This document shows positions 26,870-35,908 of a stretch of 64,000 nt of DNA, in pieces. Both the position numbers and the translations under genes were made by a program. The stretch comes from Acetobacter peroxydans (GTDB lineage: Bacteria > Pseudomonadota > Alphaproteobacteria > Acetobacterales > Acetobacteraceae). The notes under the pieces are model-generated. The model was not told the DNA's origin and made no database searches. It was given only the letters and a program-made list of their open reading frames with translations. Each line of letters opens with the position of its first letter. Within the stretch, counting starts at the first letter, position 1. The stretch is taken from positions 1 to 64,000 of the forward strand of contig NZ_BJMV01000009.1 in assembly GCF_006539345.1 (NCBI RefSeq), given 5' to 3'.

Positions 26870-27360
26870 TGCAAGGATCTGCCGGCGCTTTAGCGCGGAC
26901 CGCTCGGCCTCGACCGGCCCTGGCCATCGCACACGGCATGGAGTTTTGAGTTCCGGCCGCCCTTTGTCCGCCCGATATGGTGGAGAAAAAGCCCCTTTTT
27001 GAGCGTGGATGCCGATGTCCGGTGCGCTGTGAGATGTGTGGCATCGATCATCAGGCGCTTTCGAACGGCCAGCCTGCTCTATCAGGGCGATGAATATCCG
27101 ATCAAAGACACCGAGGCGGCTCCACCGGATGAAGCGATTATACAAAGTCTTGTTCGGACCATACGCTTTCGGAGTGTCTTCCCACTGAAGGCCGTTGCGG
27201 ATCACACAAACGATCCTGCTCAGAACATGCCGGTCATCCACGCGTGATATTTCGTGTGCCAGAAGCAAAAATGGCTCAATCCGCGCCACCTGGCTCTCAG
27301 ACGGCATAAACACATCAACACAGGCCCCCTCTCTCTCGGCAAGCCTGTGAATCACAACGT
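26870..27360 (-). mobile_element. decayed IS5-family (IS1031-like) transposase fragment
   Basis: On the minus strand MPSESQVARIEPFL (ATG 27307) and VLSRIVCVIRNGLQWEDTP, YNRFIRWSRLGVFDRIF are the N-terminus of an IS5-superfamily transposase of the type common in acetic acid bacteria. After IEQAG the frame breaks; the expected H-x-K-G-L-F / IGRTKGG block appears in other frames (27040-26900). The C-terminal half is missing, cut off next to the end of the polyphosphate gene. It is inactive. Confidence 0.75.
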
Positions 27361-27485
27361 CTCGCTCTGTTCAATAAATTAATAACTCCTGAACCTGGCT
27401 ACATAGGTGAGTGGATGTCGCTCAAAACGCGACGAGAACACATTCTGCCAAAGTCGCGCTGGCGACAATGTGAGTCGGAAATAAA

Positions 27486-27536
27486 TTGACACAGCGCCAC
27501 TCGTGCGATTACGAGTCATTCTCATCTTATGATGAG
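27486..27536 (+). promoter_or_regulatory. siderophore operon promoter and candidate Fur/iron operator
   Basis: TTGACA (27486-27491) is a perfect -35 hexamer; the -10 is weak. Overlapping it downstream are two perfect inverted repeats: ACTCGT (27499-27504) with ACGAGT (27511-27516), and CTCATC (27521-27526) with GATGAG (27531-27536). The stretch GAGTCATTCTCATC (27513-27526) resembles the ATGAGAATGAC-type half sites of Fur boxes. Position, 25-75 bases before the ATG of the pvsA-like gene, fits iron repression. Assignment to Fur is an inference. Confidence 0.5.
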
Positions 27537-27560
27537 TCTAATGCTGGATCGGAAAACGCG

Positions 27561-28811
27561 ATGCGTAATAACGATAACCCGTTGGTCATACTGGCACATG
27601 TCCCTCATCCGGCTGTTTTTGACGGGTTCATTCCCGCAGCACGTGCCAAGGGTTATCAGGTCATTGTGTTAACCGACCATTACGACAGAACATCAGAAAA
27701 TATACGAGACAATGCAGAGGCACAGGTGTGGCCGTGCGATGTGTTCAACCCGCTGGCAGTGATTGCGTGCCTTGGCGAGCACGCGACCGTTCCCGCAGCC
27801 ATCTTTTCCAACAGCGATCATTTGCAAACCTCTGCGGCTTTAGCCGCAAGCTGGTTTCGTCTGCCAACGAAAGACTAGCGTATCTGTCTGGCGGCAAAAA
27901 ACAAGGCGGAAATGCGGCGCCGCATGTCCGCGCTCGGGTTGCCGACGCCATGGAACTGTCGGGTTTCATGCAACGCATCTCTGCCAGCTTTTATTCCTTT
28001 TCCAATCGTTGCAAAACCATGCGAAGGGGTAGCAAGCATAGACGTTCGTTTATGCGATAACCTGGCCAGCCTGAAACGCTTTGTCGAGGAAATGTCCGCC
28101 AAAGGCCGTTCGGAAATCTTACTCGAACGCTTCCTGGAAGGTACGCTTTTTTCACTGGAAACGCTGGGCGATGGCAGAGCCCTCCACGCTGTAGGCGGTT
28201 TTGATGTCGCACTCTCCCCCCTCCCCCATTTTGTGGAACTTTCCGCTCGGTGGAACGGCCCGGTGGGTCGGCAGTATCGCGACGCGGCAGTCGCGCAAAT
28301 TCGCCAGTTTGGTATCGGACTGGGCGCCTGCCATAGCGAGTTTATCGCAACCGCCGACGGCCCCGTATTGGTCGAGATCAATTATCGCAGTCTCGGCGAT
28401 GGTGACGAATTTCTCCTGGACCGACTGACCCATGGCAACTGGTTCTCGGCTATTCTTGACCTTCATCTGGGACATGCTCTGGCCGAGGTCATCCCGCGCT
28501 GCACCACAACCTCAACGGCAGAGACGATTTATCTGGCGGCTGATACGAGCGGCTATCTGCGCGATGCGCCTCCGTCCTTCGTCGAAAACAAGGAAGACAA
28601 TGGGGCCGTCTGGTGTTGGTATCAGGCCCTGCGCCATTCGGGCGAACACATCGAGATCACGCATTCCAACAAGGACTACGTAGGAGCGCTGCATCTTATC
28701 GCATCTCACGAAACGCAGCTTGAACGTGCGCGACGTGATTGCCTCGACCGAGTCCGCTTTTCGCTCTCCCCGGCAGCATTGGACGCAGGCGACTGCCGGA
28801 AATCCGGATAA
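27561..28811 (+). pseudogene. pvsA: ATP-grasp ligase of NIS siderophore cluster (PvsA-like), in-frame amber stop
   Basis: From ATG 27561 the frame runs 105 codons to TAG (27876-27878) and continues in the same frame for 310 codons to 28811. The joined protein (416 residues) reads as one ATP-grasp enzyme. The N-terminus has NPLVILAHVPHPAVFDGF and HATVPAAIFSNSDHLQTSA. After the stop come AAKNKAEMRRRMSALGLPTP (a KxxMR element), FPIVAKPCEGVASIDV (ATP-binding Lys), ILLERFLEGTLFSLETL and VLVEINYRSLGDGDEF (metal site). The order matches pvsA, first gene of the vibrioferrin operon, thought to be an amino-acid ligase. The residue replaced by the stop is probably Trp or Glu. With it, only a 105-residue fragment is made unless the codon is suppressed. 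Confidence 0.75.
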
Positions 28812-28889
28812 ACGCGAAACGAACCCGCAGGGTCAGAGTACCTTCGCTTAACAGAACAAGTGTTTTCTCAATAGAACAAGGAAGCCGTC

Positions 28890-30698
28890 ATGGACAGGTC
28901 CGTCACAATAGAGGCGAGATATCAAGATGGCTGTTCCGCGCGCCAACATGGCGCGCGCATTGCCACCCGCGTTATAGATGCCTTTATCCGAGAGGATTTT
29001 CGTGGACTTATCTCCGGCGGGCGCATAGTCGGCGCAGAGGACGCGCCGGCGCTCCTTCCGCCTGCGGCCAACGCCGTTTTCTGGTTGTCAAAGCACTTGG
29101 GGCGGGGAACAATCCATATCCCCGTTCTGCCCTGTCGTTTCATGCAGGAGTGGCGGGTGGCCTCTCTGCCTCTGTCATGGACGACCGAGGAAAGCGTCAG
29201 GCCGATCACAAGCCTGACCGAAATTGTGGAGATATTTTCGTCGGGTCTCGATGAGGAGCAACGCGCTAACCTGGAGGCCTTTCGAGAAGAGTGCCTGACG
29301 GCTATCGAACATGCCATGCTCTGCGACGCCGCGCAGAACCAGCCCGCAGAGCAGGATACGACGCTGGCCCAACATCCGACATGGCACCGCGCCATGATGC
29401 GGCACGATCGTTACGGTGCATTCTCCGATCACCCGTTTTACCCGACCGCTCGTGCAAAAGTTGGCTTTAACGCGTCCGATCTTATCTCCTACGGACCGGA
29501 ATACGGCGGAAGTTTCAAGCTGGACTGGCTCGCGCTGCCAAAGCAGGATTTCATCAACCAAGGCGAACGCCCAGCCATATGGCCAGACTTTGAGCAAGTT
29601 GGGCTTGATCCTTTGCTAGCCTCGGATCATGTTCTTCTACCCGTTCACCCATTCATGCGGGGCGAACGTATTGCCGTAGCCCTGCAGGAAGCAGGCCTGA
29701 GCGACAAAGCCATCGTAGCCCCTCTATCCGCCGTTGAAGTCACGCCAACACTTTCTGTGCGCGCACTGAGTATTGTTGATGAACCCGGACTGCATATCAA
29801 ACTTCCGCTCGCGATCCGTACGCTCGGGCACCTCAACCTGCGCGCCATCAAGCCTGATACGATCCAGGACGGGAATGTCATCCAATCGCTGCTCGGCCGC
29901 ATTGGAGACAGGGACCGCGCCATTGGAGAGCGCCTGCTTCTGACGGATGAAAGCTGTGGTGGATGTCATTCCAACCACCGCTTCCTGAGCTTTATCCTCC
30001 GGCGCTACCCTTCTGCGATGGCGGGCACGCATCCCGTTCCAGTTGCATCGTTCATGACGGAAATGAGCGACACCCGCCCATTGATCCTGCATCTGATCGA
30101 CGAGCACTTCAGCGGAAATGTCGCGCAGTTCCTTGCTACATATATTGAACTGATGCTGTCCGTTCATCTCCGGCTGTGGGCACGCTACGGCATCGCCCTT
30201 GAAGCCAACCAGCAGAACAGCGTCGTTCTTTTCGATGAAAACGCTGCAAGACTTCGCCTTCTGCTGAAAGATAACGATTCACCGCGGATCGAACGCACAC
30301 GGCTGGCGCACGCGGCACCTGATCTAGTTCCGCTGATAAATGACCTTTGCGATCCACGCATTGCTGGCTCTGATAGCACTGGCCTGGCTCAAATGGTCAC
30401 CACGATTACGTTTCAGCTTAATCTGGCTTTTATTATCGAGGGTCTGGCGAAAAATCTGCGCGTATCCCCCGAACCTTATTACCAGATACTACGGCTCGCG
30501 ATTCACCGGCACCTGACCCAACTGGATGCCGAAGGGCTGGATACGGCAGACATTCGCGCGCATCTGATTGAACCTGCCTTCCTTCCTATCAAATATCTTC
30601 TGCGCGCGGCCTCTCTCGAAAGCCGCTCGACCCTACATGCCTCCGATATCAACAAGTTTTACGGAACGAGCGCGCCCAATTTCCTTAGGGCGCAGTAG
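28890..30698 (+). CDS. pvsB: NIS siderophore synthetase (IucA/IucC family), PvsB-like
   Basis: 602 residues of the NRPS-independent siderophore synthetase family. Motifs seen are GAFSDHPFYPTARAKVGF (ATP-binding, near residues 176-193), LLPVHPFM, the KLPLAIRTLGHLNLRAI strand and HLRLWARYGIALEANQQNSVV with the H..GI.LE..QN active-site pattern, followed by LLLKDND. These enzymes adenylate a carboxylate such as citrate and condense it with an amine or alcohol. AAGGA precedes ATG 28890. It lies 78 bases after the pvsA-like gene and 5 bases before the exporter. The position matches PvsB of the vibrioferrin pathway. Confidence 0.88.
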   Translation: MDRSVTIEARYQDGCSARQHGARIATRVIDAFIREDFRGLISGGRIVGAEDAPALLPPAANAVFWLSKHLGRGTIHIPVLPCRFMQEWRVASLPLSWTTEESVRPITSLTEIVEIFSSGLDEEQRANLEAFREECLTAIEHAMLCDAAQNQPAEQDTTLAQHPTWHRAMMRHDRYGAFSDHPFYPTARAKVGFNASDLISYGPEYGGSFKLDWLALPKQDFINQGERPAIWPDFEQVGLDPLLASDHVLLPVHPFMRGERIAVALQEAGLSDKAIVAPLSAVEVTPTLSVRALSIVDEPGLHIKLPLAIRTLGHLNLRAIKPDTIQDGNVIQSLLGRIGDRDRAIGERLLLTDESCGGCHSNHRFLSFILRRYPSAMAGTHPVPVASFMTEMSDTRPLILHLIDEHFSGNVAQFLATYIELMLSVHLRLWARYGIALEANQQNSVVLFDENAARLRLLLKDNDSPRIERTRLAHAAPDLVPLINDLCDPRIAGSDSTGLAQMVTTITFQLNLAFIIEGLAKNLRVSPEPYYQILRLAIHRHLTQLDAEGLDTADIRAHLIEPAFLPIKYLLRAASLESRSTLHASDINKFYGTSAPNFLRAQ

Positions 30699-30703
30699 AA
30701 GTT

Positions 30704-31885
30704 ATGTCCCCGGCACGCGTCCTGACCGTAGTCCTTGTCTGTCATTTTACCGCGGCATTCGGCGCAATGGGTATGCCGCCTTTCCTGTCCATGACGCTGC
30801 GTGCAATCACGCCAGCGTCTGATACTTGGCTGGTCGGCTGGCTCTATGTGGTCCCCACACTCTGTCTCGCATTGTCCGCACCGCTTTGGGGACACCTCTC
30901 AGACCGATACGGCCGTAAGCCCTTGCTCATGCGCGCGCAGGTCGGTCTTTGCTTCAGTTTCGTGCTTGCGGGACTGTCTCCCACCGTACCCATCTTTGCG
31001 ATTGCTCTGGGCTTGCAGGGACTACTCGGGGGAACATTTTCCGCAAGCAACGCCTATCTTGCCGGAAATCTGCCGCGCGGTGCTTTGGCCGAAGGGCTGC
31101 ATCTGACACAGGCAACAGCCCGGCTCGCCCTGATCCTCTCACCCATGATGATCGGACTGATGATTGACCAGGGGCTGTCCGCGCAGCGCATCTATCTGTG
31201 GGGCGCAATTCTGCCCGCTATCGCAGCCATTCTAAGCTTGTCCCTGCCTTCGGGGCCTGTGCACCAGCCGGGCTCCCCCGAGCCGTCCGCCGAACTCTCG
31301 AAACGCAGGTCCGTGTCACTGGCAGTCATTCTCGCAGCGGATGCGGGCTTCACGGTGATGCTCATCGGAAGTTTTCCCTATCTCGTTCCCTACTGCATCT
31401 CCCAGTTCCACGTAGGGGCCAGCGCGGCAGGGTGGTTATTCGGCCTTCCACACGTCGTCTACCTGTTTACCTTCGTGCCCTTGGGTCGTTTCTTACGGCG
31501 ACAGACGGACATTCTACGATGGTTCGCCGTCGGATGCACCATCCTGGCGGCAACGCTTGCAGCCCAGGCTCTGAGCGCCTCTTTGCCGGGGTTCATAGCC
31601 GCCCGCGCGCTGATGGGCATTGGAATGACGCTAGGCTACCTCACACTCAATATTCTTGTCGCAGACCGGATCAGTCACCACGACGCGGGACGAAATTTCG
31701 GTCTTTTCGACAGCGTCGGGAAAATAGCCACCGTAATAGCCGGTGTCGGCGCAGGCGAAGTGGCAAGCTTGAGAGGAACGGCGGACGTTTTGTTCGCCTC
31801 GGCACTTGTCGGTCTATTTCCGGTGGCGCTCGCTCTAGGAGCTTACCGGCACGCTGAGACCAAAACCTTGCTAGATGCGAGATAG
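30704..31885 (+). CDS. pvsC: MFS siderophore exporter, PvsC-like
   Basis: 393 residues with about twelve transmembrane helices. The major-facilitator loop 2-3 signature is visible as GHLSDRYGRKPLLMRAQ (near residues 63-79), and GMTLGYLTLNILVADRIS lies in the second half. Located between two NIS synthetase genes, it is the expected inner-membrane exporter of the siderophore, as PvsC is for vibrioferrin. Its end overlaps the start of the next gene by up to 11 bases. Confidence 0.85.
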   Translation: MSPARVLTVVLVCHFTAAFGAMGMPPFLSMTLRAITPASDTWLVGWLYVVPTLCLALSAPLWGHLSDRYGRKPLLMRAQVGLCFSFVLAGLSPTVPIFAIALGLQGLLGGTFSASNAYLAGNLPRGALAEGLHLTQATARLALILSPMMIGLMIDQGLSAQRIYLWGAILPAIAAILSLSLPSGPVHQPGSPEPSAELSKRRSVSLAVILAADAGFTVMLIGSFPYLVPYCISQFHVGASAAGWLFGLPHVVYLFTFVPLGRFLRRQTDILRWFAVGCTILAATLAAQALSASLPGFIAARALMGIGMTLGYLTLNILVADRISHHDAGRNFGLFDSVGKIATVIAGVGAGEVASLRGTADVLFASALVGLFPVALALGAYRHAETKTLLDAR

Positions 31886-33665
31886 ACTCATGCTGCAACA
31901 GGTCATGAACACACAGTACAAACCGACCGAGGCGCGCGCGCTCGCCGAAGAGGCCGCCATTGCCGCACTTCTCCGGTGCTTCTGTCGCGAGGTTGCGGCT
32001 CCCTGTAAAAAGCACGGCCTGTCCCGGCCCGCTATACTAGGACCGCTGCCAGCCGTGCTGAACAGAGTGCCGTGGATACTGCACATTACGCTTTCGGACC
32101 GCTCTGTCTTAATGGTGGGCGTTGAAGCAATAGCGCCATTGCATGACTACACGTGCACCACGCCGGTCTTCCGAAAAGTTGGGCGGCGTTTCACAGCTCA
32201 GACATGGGAGGACGTGGCAACAATCGTCTATACCGAGACCGCCACGCTCTCGAATGCGTCGCCCAATAGCGAAATCATGGACCAGACCCGTAACAGCGTC
32301 GCGGTCACAGAACGATTGGTTGCGCATCGTCTTTCCTCCCCGCTCCCCGGCATGAGAGACAACGAGGCGGTACAAACCTATTTTAACTCTGAAAGTAACC
32401 TCCTTTTCGGACACCCGTCGCATCCCACACCTAAAAGCCGTGAAGGGATCGATATCGATCTGCTCGCGCACTATGCACCGGAAACAAGACAGAGCTTCGA
32501 CCTCCATTATGTAGAAGTTGAGCCTCAATTTCTCTGGACATATGAGGTCGCCGCTGGAACCTGTAACAAGTTTCTCGAACATGCCATGCCTGCCGCCACG
32601 CCCGGCGCCAGTCGGATCGTAATCCCGGTTCACCCCATCCAGGCCCAGTGGCTTCTACATGAGCCGGCCGTAACCCGCGCATTTTCTGAAGGCTGGCTGC
32701 GTGATCTCGGTATACTGGCCAAACCCTACCGGGCGACATCGTCAGTCCGGACGATTATCAATCCGCATGATCTCTATTTCCTGAAACTATCGCTGCATGT
32801 GCGCATGACAAATTGTGTGCGCAAGAACGCCGCGTATGAACTTGAAAGCGCGGTCGCCATCACATCCTGGCTTAATCACGACAGAGCTACACGAGAAAAG
32901 CAGTTTCCACACTTGAGAGTTTTGGGTGAACCTGCAAGCTATTCCATTGATGCGCCGCATTTTGATTCCAATGAACGCCAGACCTTAATCGAGGGTTTCG
33001 GCACTATTCTGCGTGAGTCCTTTTTACATTCCCTTGATCCCGGCGAAACACCGCTTGTCGCTGGAGGGCTTTTTTCTTCGCCGGTCTGCGGCAGTAACTG
33101 GCTCAATCATATCGTCGGAACGAACGACGCGGACAGACTGGCCTGGTTTGATGTTTACGTAACCGCCCTTGTACCGCCTATATTGTATTGCCTGTTCCAT
33201 GAGGGCATCGTCTTCGAACCCCATCTTCAGAACGTCGTCGTTGGCGTAGTCGGAAAATATCCTCGAACAATCTACTTACGAGACCTGGAAGGGACAAAAC
33301 GTACCCCCCGCGCCCGGCCATTAGATAGTCTGGGCCACGCTGCCCGACGTTCCATGGAGTACACAGAGGACGCCGGCTGGCAGCGCGTGGCGTATTGCCT
33401 TTTCGTCAACCATCTCGGTGAAGCTATCCGCCATCTCGCCAATGGGCGAGATGGCCTCAGGACGAAACTATGGCATTGCGTTGCAAACACGATCGCAGAT
33501 TATCAAAGGGAATATGGCACGATCGAAAGTGAATCGCGCCTCCTTCCTCTGCTTAAAGGAGGCCCTCTGCCAGCAAAAACATTACTGCTCACGCGATTTC
33601 ACCAACGCCCTGATCGGGAGGCCCGTTCCATTTCCGTCGGCAACCCGATGATATTCGGAGGCTGA
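31875..33665 (+). CDS. pvsD: NIS siderophore synthetase (IucA/IucC family), PvsD-like
   Basis: 596 residues, a second IucA/IucC-type synthetase. Motifs seen are LLFGHPSHPTPKSREGI (ATP loop), VIPVHPIQAQWLL, RTIINPHDLYFLKLSLHVRMTNCVRKN and ILYCLFHEGIVFEPHLQNVVV (catalytic H..G...E.H.QN), then LRDLEGTKR. It differs clearly in sequence from the upstream synthetase, as PvsB and PvsD do, so each probably forms a different bond. ATG 31875 overlaps the exporter gene; ATG 31890 and 31905 are alternative starts. The decarboxylase gene begins 2 bases after its stop. Confidence 0.88.
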   Translation: MRDRLMLQQVMNTQYKPTEARALAEEAAIAALLRCFCREVAAPCKKHGLSRPAILGPLPAVLNRVPWILHITLSDRSVLMVGVEAIAPLHDYTCTTPVFRKVGRRFTAQTWEDVATIVYTETATLSNASPNSEIMDQTRNSVAVTERLVAHRLSSPLPGMRDNEAVQTYFNSESNLLFGHPSHPTPKSREGIDIDLLAHYAPETRQSFDLHYVEVEPQFLWTYEVAAGTCNKFLEHAMPAATPGASRIVIPVHPIQAQWLLHEPAVTRAFSEGWLRDLGILAKPYRATSSVRTIINPHDLYFLKLSLHVRMTNCVRKNAAYELESAVAITSWLNHDRATREKQFPHLRVLGEPASYSIDAPHFDSNERQTLIEGFGTILRESFLHSLDPGETPLVAGGLFSSPVCGSNWLNHIVGTNDADRLAWFDVYVTALVPPILYCLFHEGIVFEPHLQNVVVGVVGKYPRTIYLRDLEGTKRTPRARPLDSLGHAARRSMEYTEDAGWQRVAYCLFVNHLGEAIRHLANGRDGLRTKLWHCVANTIADYQREYGTIESESRLLPLLKGGPLPAKTLLLTRFHQRPDREARSISVGNPMIFGG

Positions 33666-33667
33666 TA

Positions 33668-34855
33668 ATGCAGGTCTGGCCATCCGAACATGTGCTAAGA
33701 CGGCTTGAAGCCGAACGGAAACAGGAAAAAGACCCCCTTTGCGCGTATTTTTATGATCTTGATGCACTTAGAAATCATGCAATCAGAACACGCACCGCAA
33801 TGCCAGACGGGTGCGAACTATTTTATGCTGTCAAGGCAAATGCCGAGCCTCCAATATTGCGCGTACTGGCCGACCTTCTTGATGGTTTCGAAGTCGCATC
33901 CGGCGGCGAACTGAACTGGGTTTCCGCTCACGCCCCTAACGCACGCATCATTTTCGGCGGCCCCGGAAAACTTGACAGCGAGCTCATCAACGCCATCAGC
34001 AGGGGCATAGACACCATTCATGTAGAAAGCTTCAACGAAATAAAGCGGATTGAGGCACTTGCGCAGGGATATCCCGTTAACGTCGCGCTACGGATCAACC
34101 CACTGCTCAACGCCGATATCCGAACAAAGCTGATGATGGCGGGCGGCCCATCACCCTTTGGTATCGACGAAGAACAGATTAACGCTTGCCTCGACTATAT
34201 CCACAGATCGACAAAACTACGCTTGACAGGCTTCCATTTACATGCCCTGTCCCACCATCTGGACATGGACGCTCATGCGGTTCTTCTTTTTCATTATCTG
34301 AAGAAATTCCGCACGTGGCGTGGCATGGCCGATTCGGAAGTCCAGATTCTCAATGTCGGCGGTGGGATCGGCGTCAACTATACGGAGCCGGAGCAGCAGC
34401 CGGACTGGGTGGGCATGATGGCCCGTTTACGGGAAATGCTGCAACAGATACCAGCGGCACCGTGTATTCGTTTCGAACTCGGGCGTTACCTGACCGCCTC
34501 CTGTGGCTTCTATGCGGCCGAAATTATCGACCTGAAGCAAAGCCACGGCACATGGTTCGCTATCTGTCATGGCGGAACGCACCATTTCCGGACTCCTGCT
34601 GCACAGAGCCACAGTCATCCTGTTACTGTGATACCGAAGTCCGGACGCAATCGACATCAGCTTACGAGCGTTAACTGCACATTTGTCGGTCAGCTTTGTA
34701 CGCCAAAGGACGTACTCGCACGCGATGTCCCGTGTCAGAAAATTGGCATTGGCGACATCGCACTATTTCCGTTGGCTGGAGCCTATGGCTGGACAATCTC
34801 GCACCAGAAGTTTTTGCGCCATGCTCCACCCAAGATGGTTTTTGTCGCTGCCTAA
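33668..34855 (+). CDS. pvsE: PLP-dependent fold-III amino acid decarboxylase, PvsE-like
   Basis: 395 residues of the LysA/ornithine decarboxylase (fold III) family. The PLP lysine lies in ELFYAVKANAEP (near residue 56). FEVASGGELNWV, GGPGKLDSELINAIS, GFHLHALSH, ILNVGGGIGVNY (glycine loop), FELGRYLTASCGFYAAE, VGQLCTPKDVLA and PLAGAYGW follow in family order. In vibrioferrin assembly PvsE is proposed to make ethanolamine from serine; in staphyloferrin B the related SbnH decarboxylates an intermediate. Operon position favours PvsE. Confidence 0.88.
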   Translation: MQVWPSEHVLRRLEAERKQEKDPLCAYFYDLDALRNHAIRTRTAMPDGCELFYAVKANAEPPILRVLADLLDGFEVASGGELNWVSAHAPNARIIFGGPGKLDSELINAISRGIDTIHVESFNEIKRIEALAQGYPVNVALRINPLLNADIRTKLMMAGGPSPFGIDEEQINACLDYIHRSTKLRLTGFHLHALSHHLDMDAHAVLLFHYLKKFRTWRGMADSEVQILNVGGGIGVNYTEPEQQPDWVGMMARLREMLQQIPAAPCIRFELGRYLTASCGFYAAEIIDLKQSHGTWFAICHGGTHHFRTPAAQSHSHPVTVIPKSGRNRHQLTSVNCTFVGQLCTPKDVLARDVPCQKIGIGDIALFPLAGAYGWTISHQKFLRHAPPKMVFVAA

Positions 34856-34879
34856 GGCGCTTCGTGGGAGATATATGTG

Positions 34880-35830
34880 ATGTTCATAAGTAAAGCAGGG
34901 AATGGCACCCTCCTGTCCATCGAGCCAGCACGCCAGCCCATTAAGCTCAATCTATATCGGGATTATGAAGTCAGAGCGCTTGCTCTAGCGATTGCAGATA
35001 GTCCGTTTCTACAAATGGCCGCGAGTATCGACTGCGTCATGGTCTCGGATTCGTACCTTATGACGCACCTGGGCCGCTCTTCAACGCGCGTTTCAGAGGG
35101 CGAGCAACCTCTCCTGCTGGATATGATGGTCAATCTTGTCCGGGAAGTTGCAAGCGAAGTAAGACGCTCATTTGATACTCATCCACCTTTCATTATTGCC
35201 GACATGCCAGACGGCTCCACGCGCGACAAAACCATCGCCCTTACCAGCGCGAGCCGGATGATTGACGCGGGGGCCGACGTTGTAAAAATAGAAGTCTGCA
35301 ACGAGGCGATTTTTGACATAGTTTCCGCCCTTTCAGCTCAGAATATTCGCGTGATGACCCATCTCGGCTACACGCCCCAAGGAGGGCAGTCAGGCCGTGT
35401 CGGCACAACACTCGCGGAGGCTTTTACGCTTTTCAAAGAAGCGCGTAACGCATGCGATGCCGGAGCTGATAGCCTGGTCATTGAAAAAGTCGATGAATTC
35501 GTACACCGCGCCTTGGTCGACAGGCCTGAATCTCTACCAAGTTACGCTATTTTCAGCGGGAAATCAGCCAATGGTGGTCAGTCTCTGAATGTATGGGATT
35601 CCGTATTCCGACCAGGGTTTGAAGCGCGCTACTTTCCCCCAACTGCCTCTTACGACGTCGCCTCCTACCCCGACATCTATCAGGTTCCAGTAATAGCTGA
35701 TCATCTTGGACGCCTCCTGAAACTCACCGCGATGGGTGAATTTCCGCTTTCGCCTCCAAGCCGTTTTAAAGCGGAAGAGAGACGGACACTCCAGCAGTAC
35801 AATCCCTGGCTTGATCAGGAAGTATTCTAA
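34880..35830 (+). CDS. PanB-like (ketopantoate hydroxymethyltransferase / PEP mutase superfamily) enzyme in siderophore operon
   Basis: ATG 34880, with GGGAG 9-10 bases ahead, gives 316 residues. A TIM-barrel enzyme with the PanB landmarks: CVMVSDSYLMTHLGR (metal-binding Asp and Ser), PFIIADMPDGS, AGADVVKIEV, IRVMTHLGYTPQG, GADSLVIEKVDE and GGQSLNVWDSVF near the C-terminus. PanB adds a hydroxymethyl group from methylene-tetrahydrofolate to 2-oxoisovalerate. It is about 50 residues longer than usual PanB and lies between the siderophore decarboxylase and the receptor gene, so a second, siderophore-related role is likely. The vibrioferrin set I know (pvsABCDE) has no such gene. Substrate unknown; housekeeping PanB cannot be formally excluded. 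Confidence 0.75.
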   Translation: MFISKAGNGTLLSIEPARQPIKLNLYRDYEVRALALAIADSPFLQMAASIDCVMVSDSYLMTHLGRSSTRVSEGEQPLLLDMMVNLVREVASEVRRSFDTHPPFIIADMPDGSTRDKTIALTSASRMIDAGADVVKIEVCNEAIFDIVSALSAQNIRVMTHLGYTPQGGQSGRVGTTLAEAFTLFKEARNACDAGADSLVIEKVDEFVHRALVDRPESLPSYAIFSGKSANGGQSLNVWDSVFRPGFEARYFPPTASYDVASYPDIYQVPVIADHLGRLLKLTAMGEFPLSPPSRFKAEERRTLQQYNPWLDQEVF

Positions 35831-35908
35831 TAGCCCTTTATGAGAGCCATAAGCATCCGCATTTTGTGCGACTAATTGTTATTAGCAAAAAAGAGGACCA
35901 GACATTCC

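Noticed and set aside
27728-28060. Overlapping frame in the second third of the ATP-grasp gene, which might suggest a frameshift
   Set aside because: The sequences before and after TAG 27876 are in the same frame and both match ATP-grasp motifs, so a nonsense codon explains the break and no frameshift is needed.
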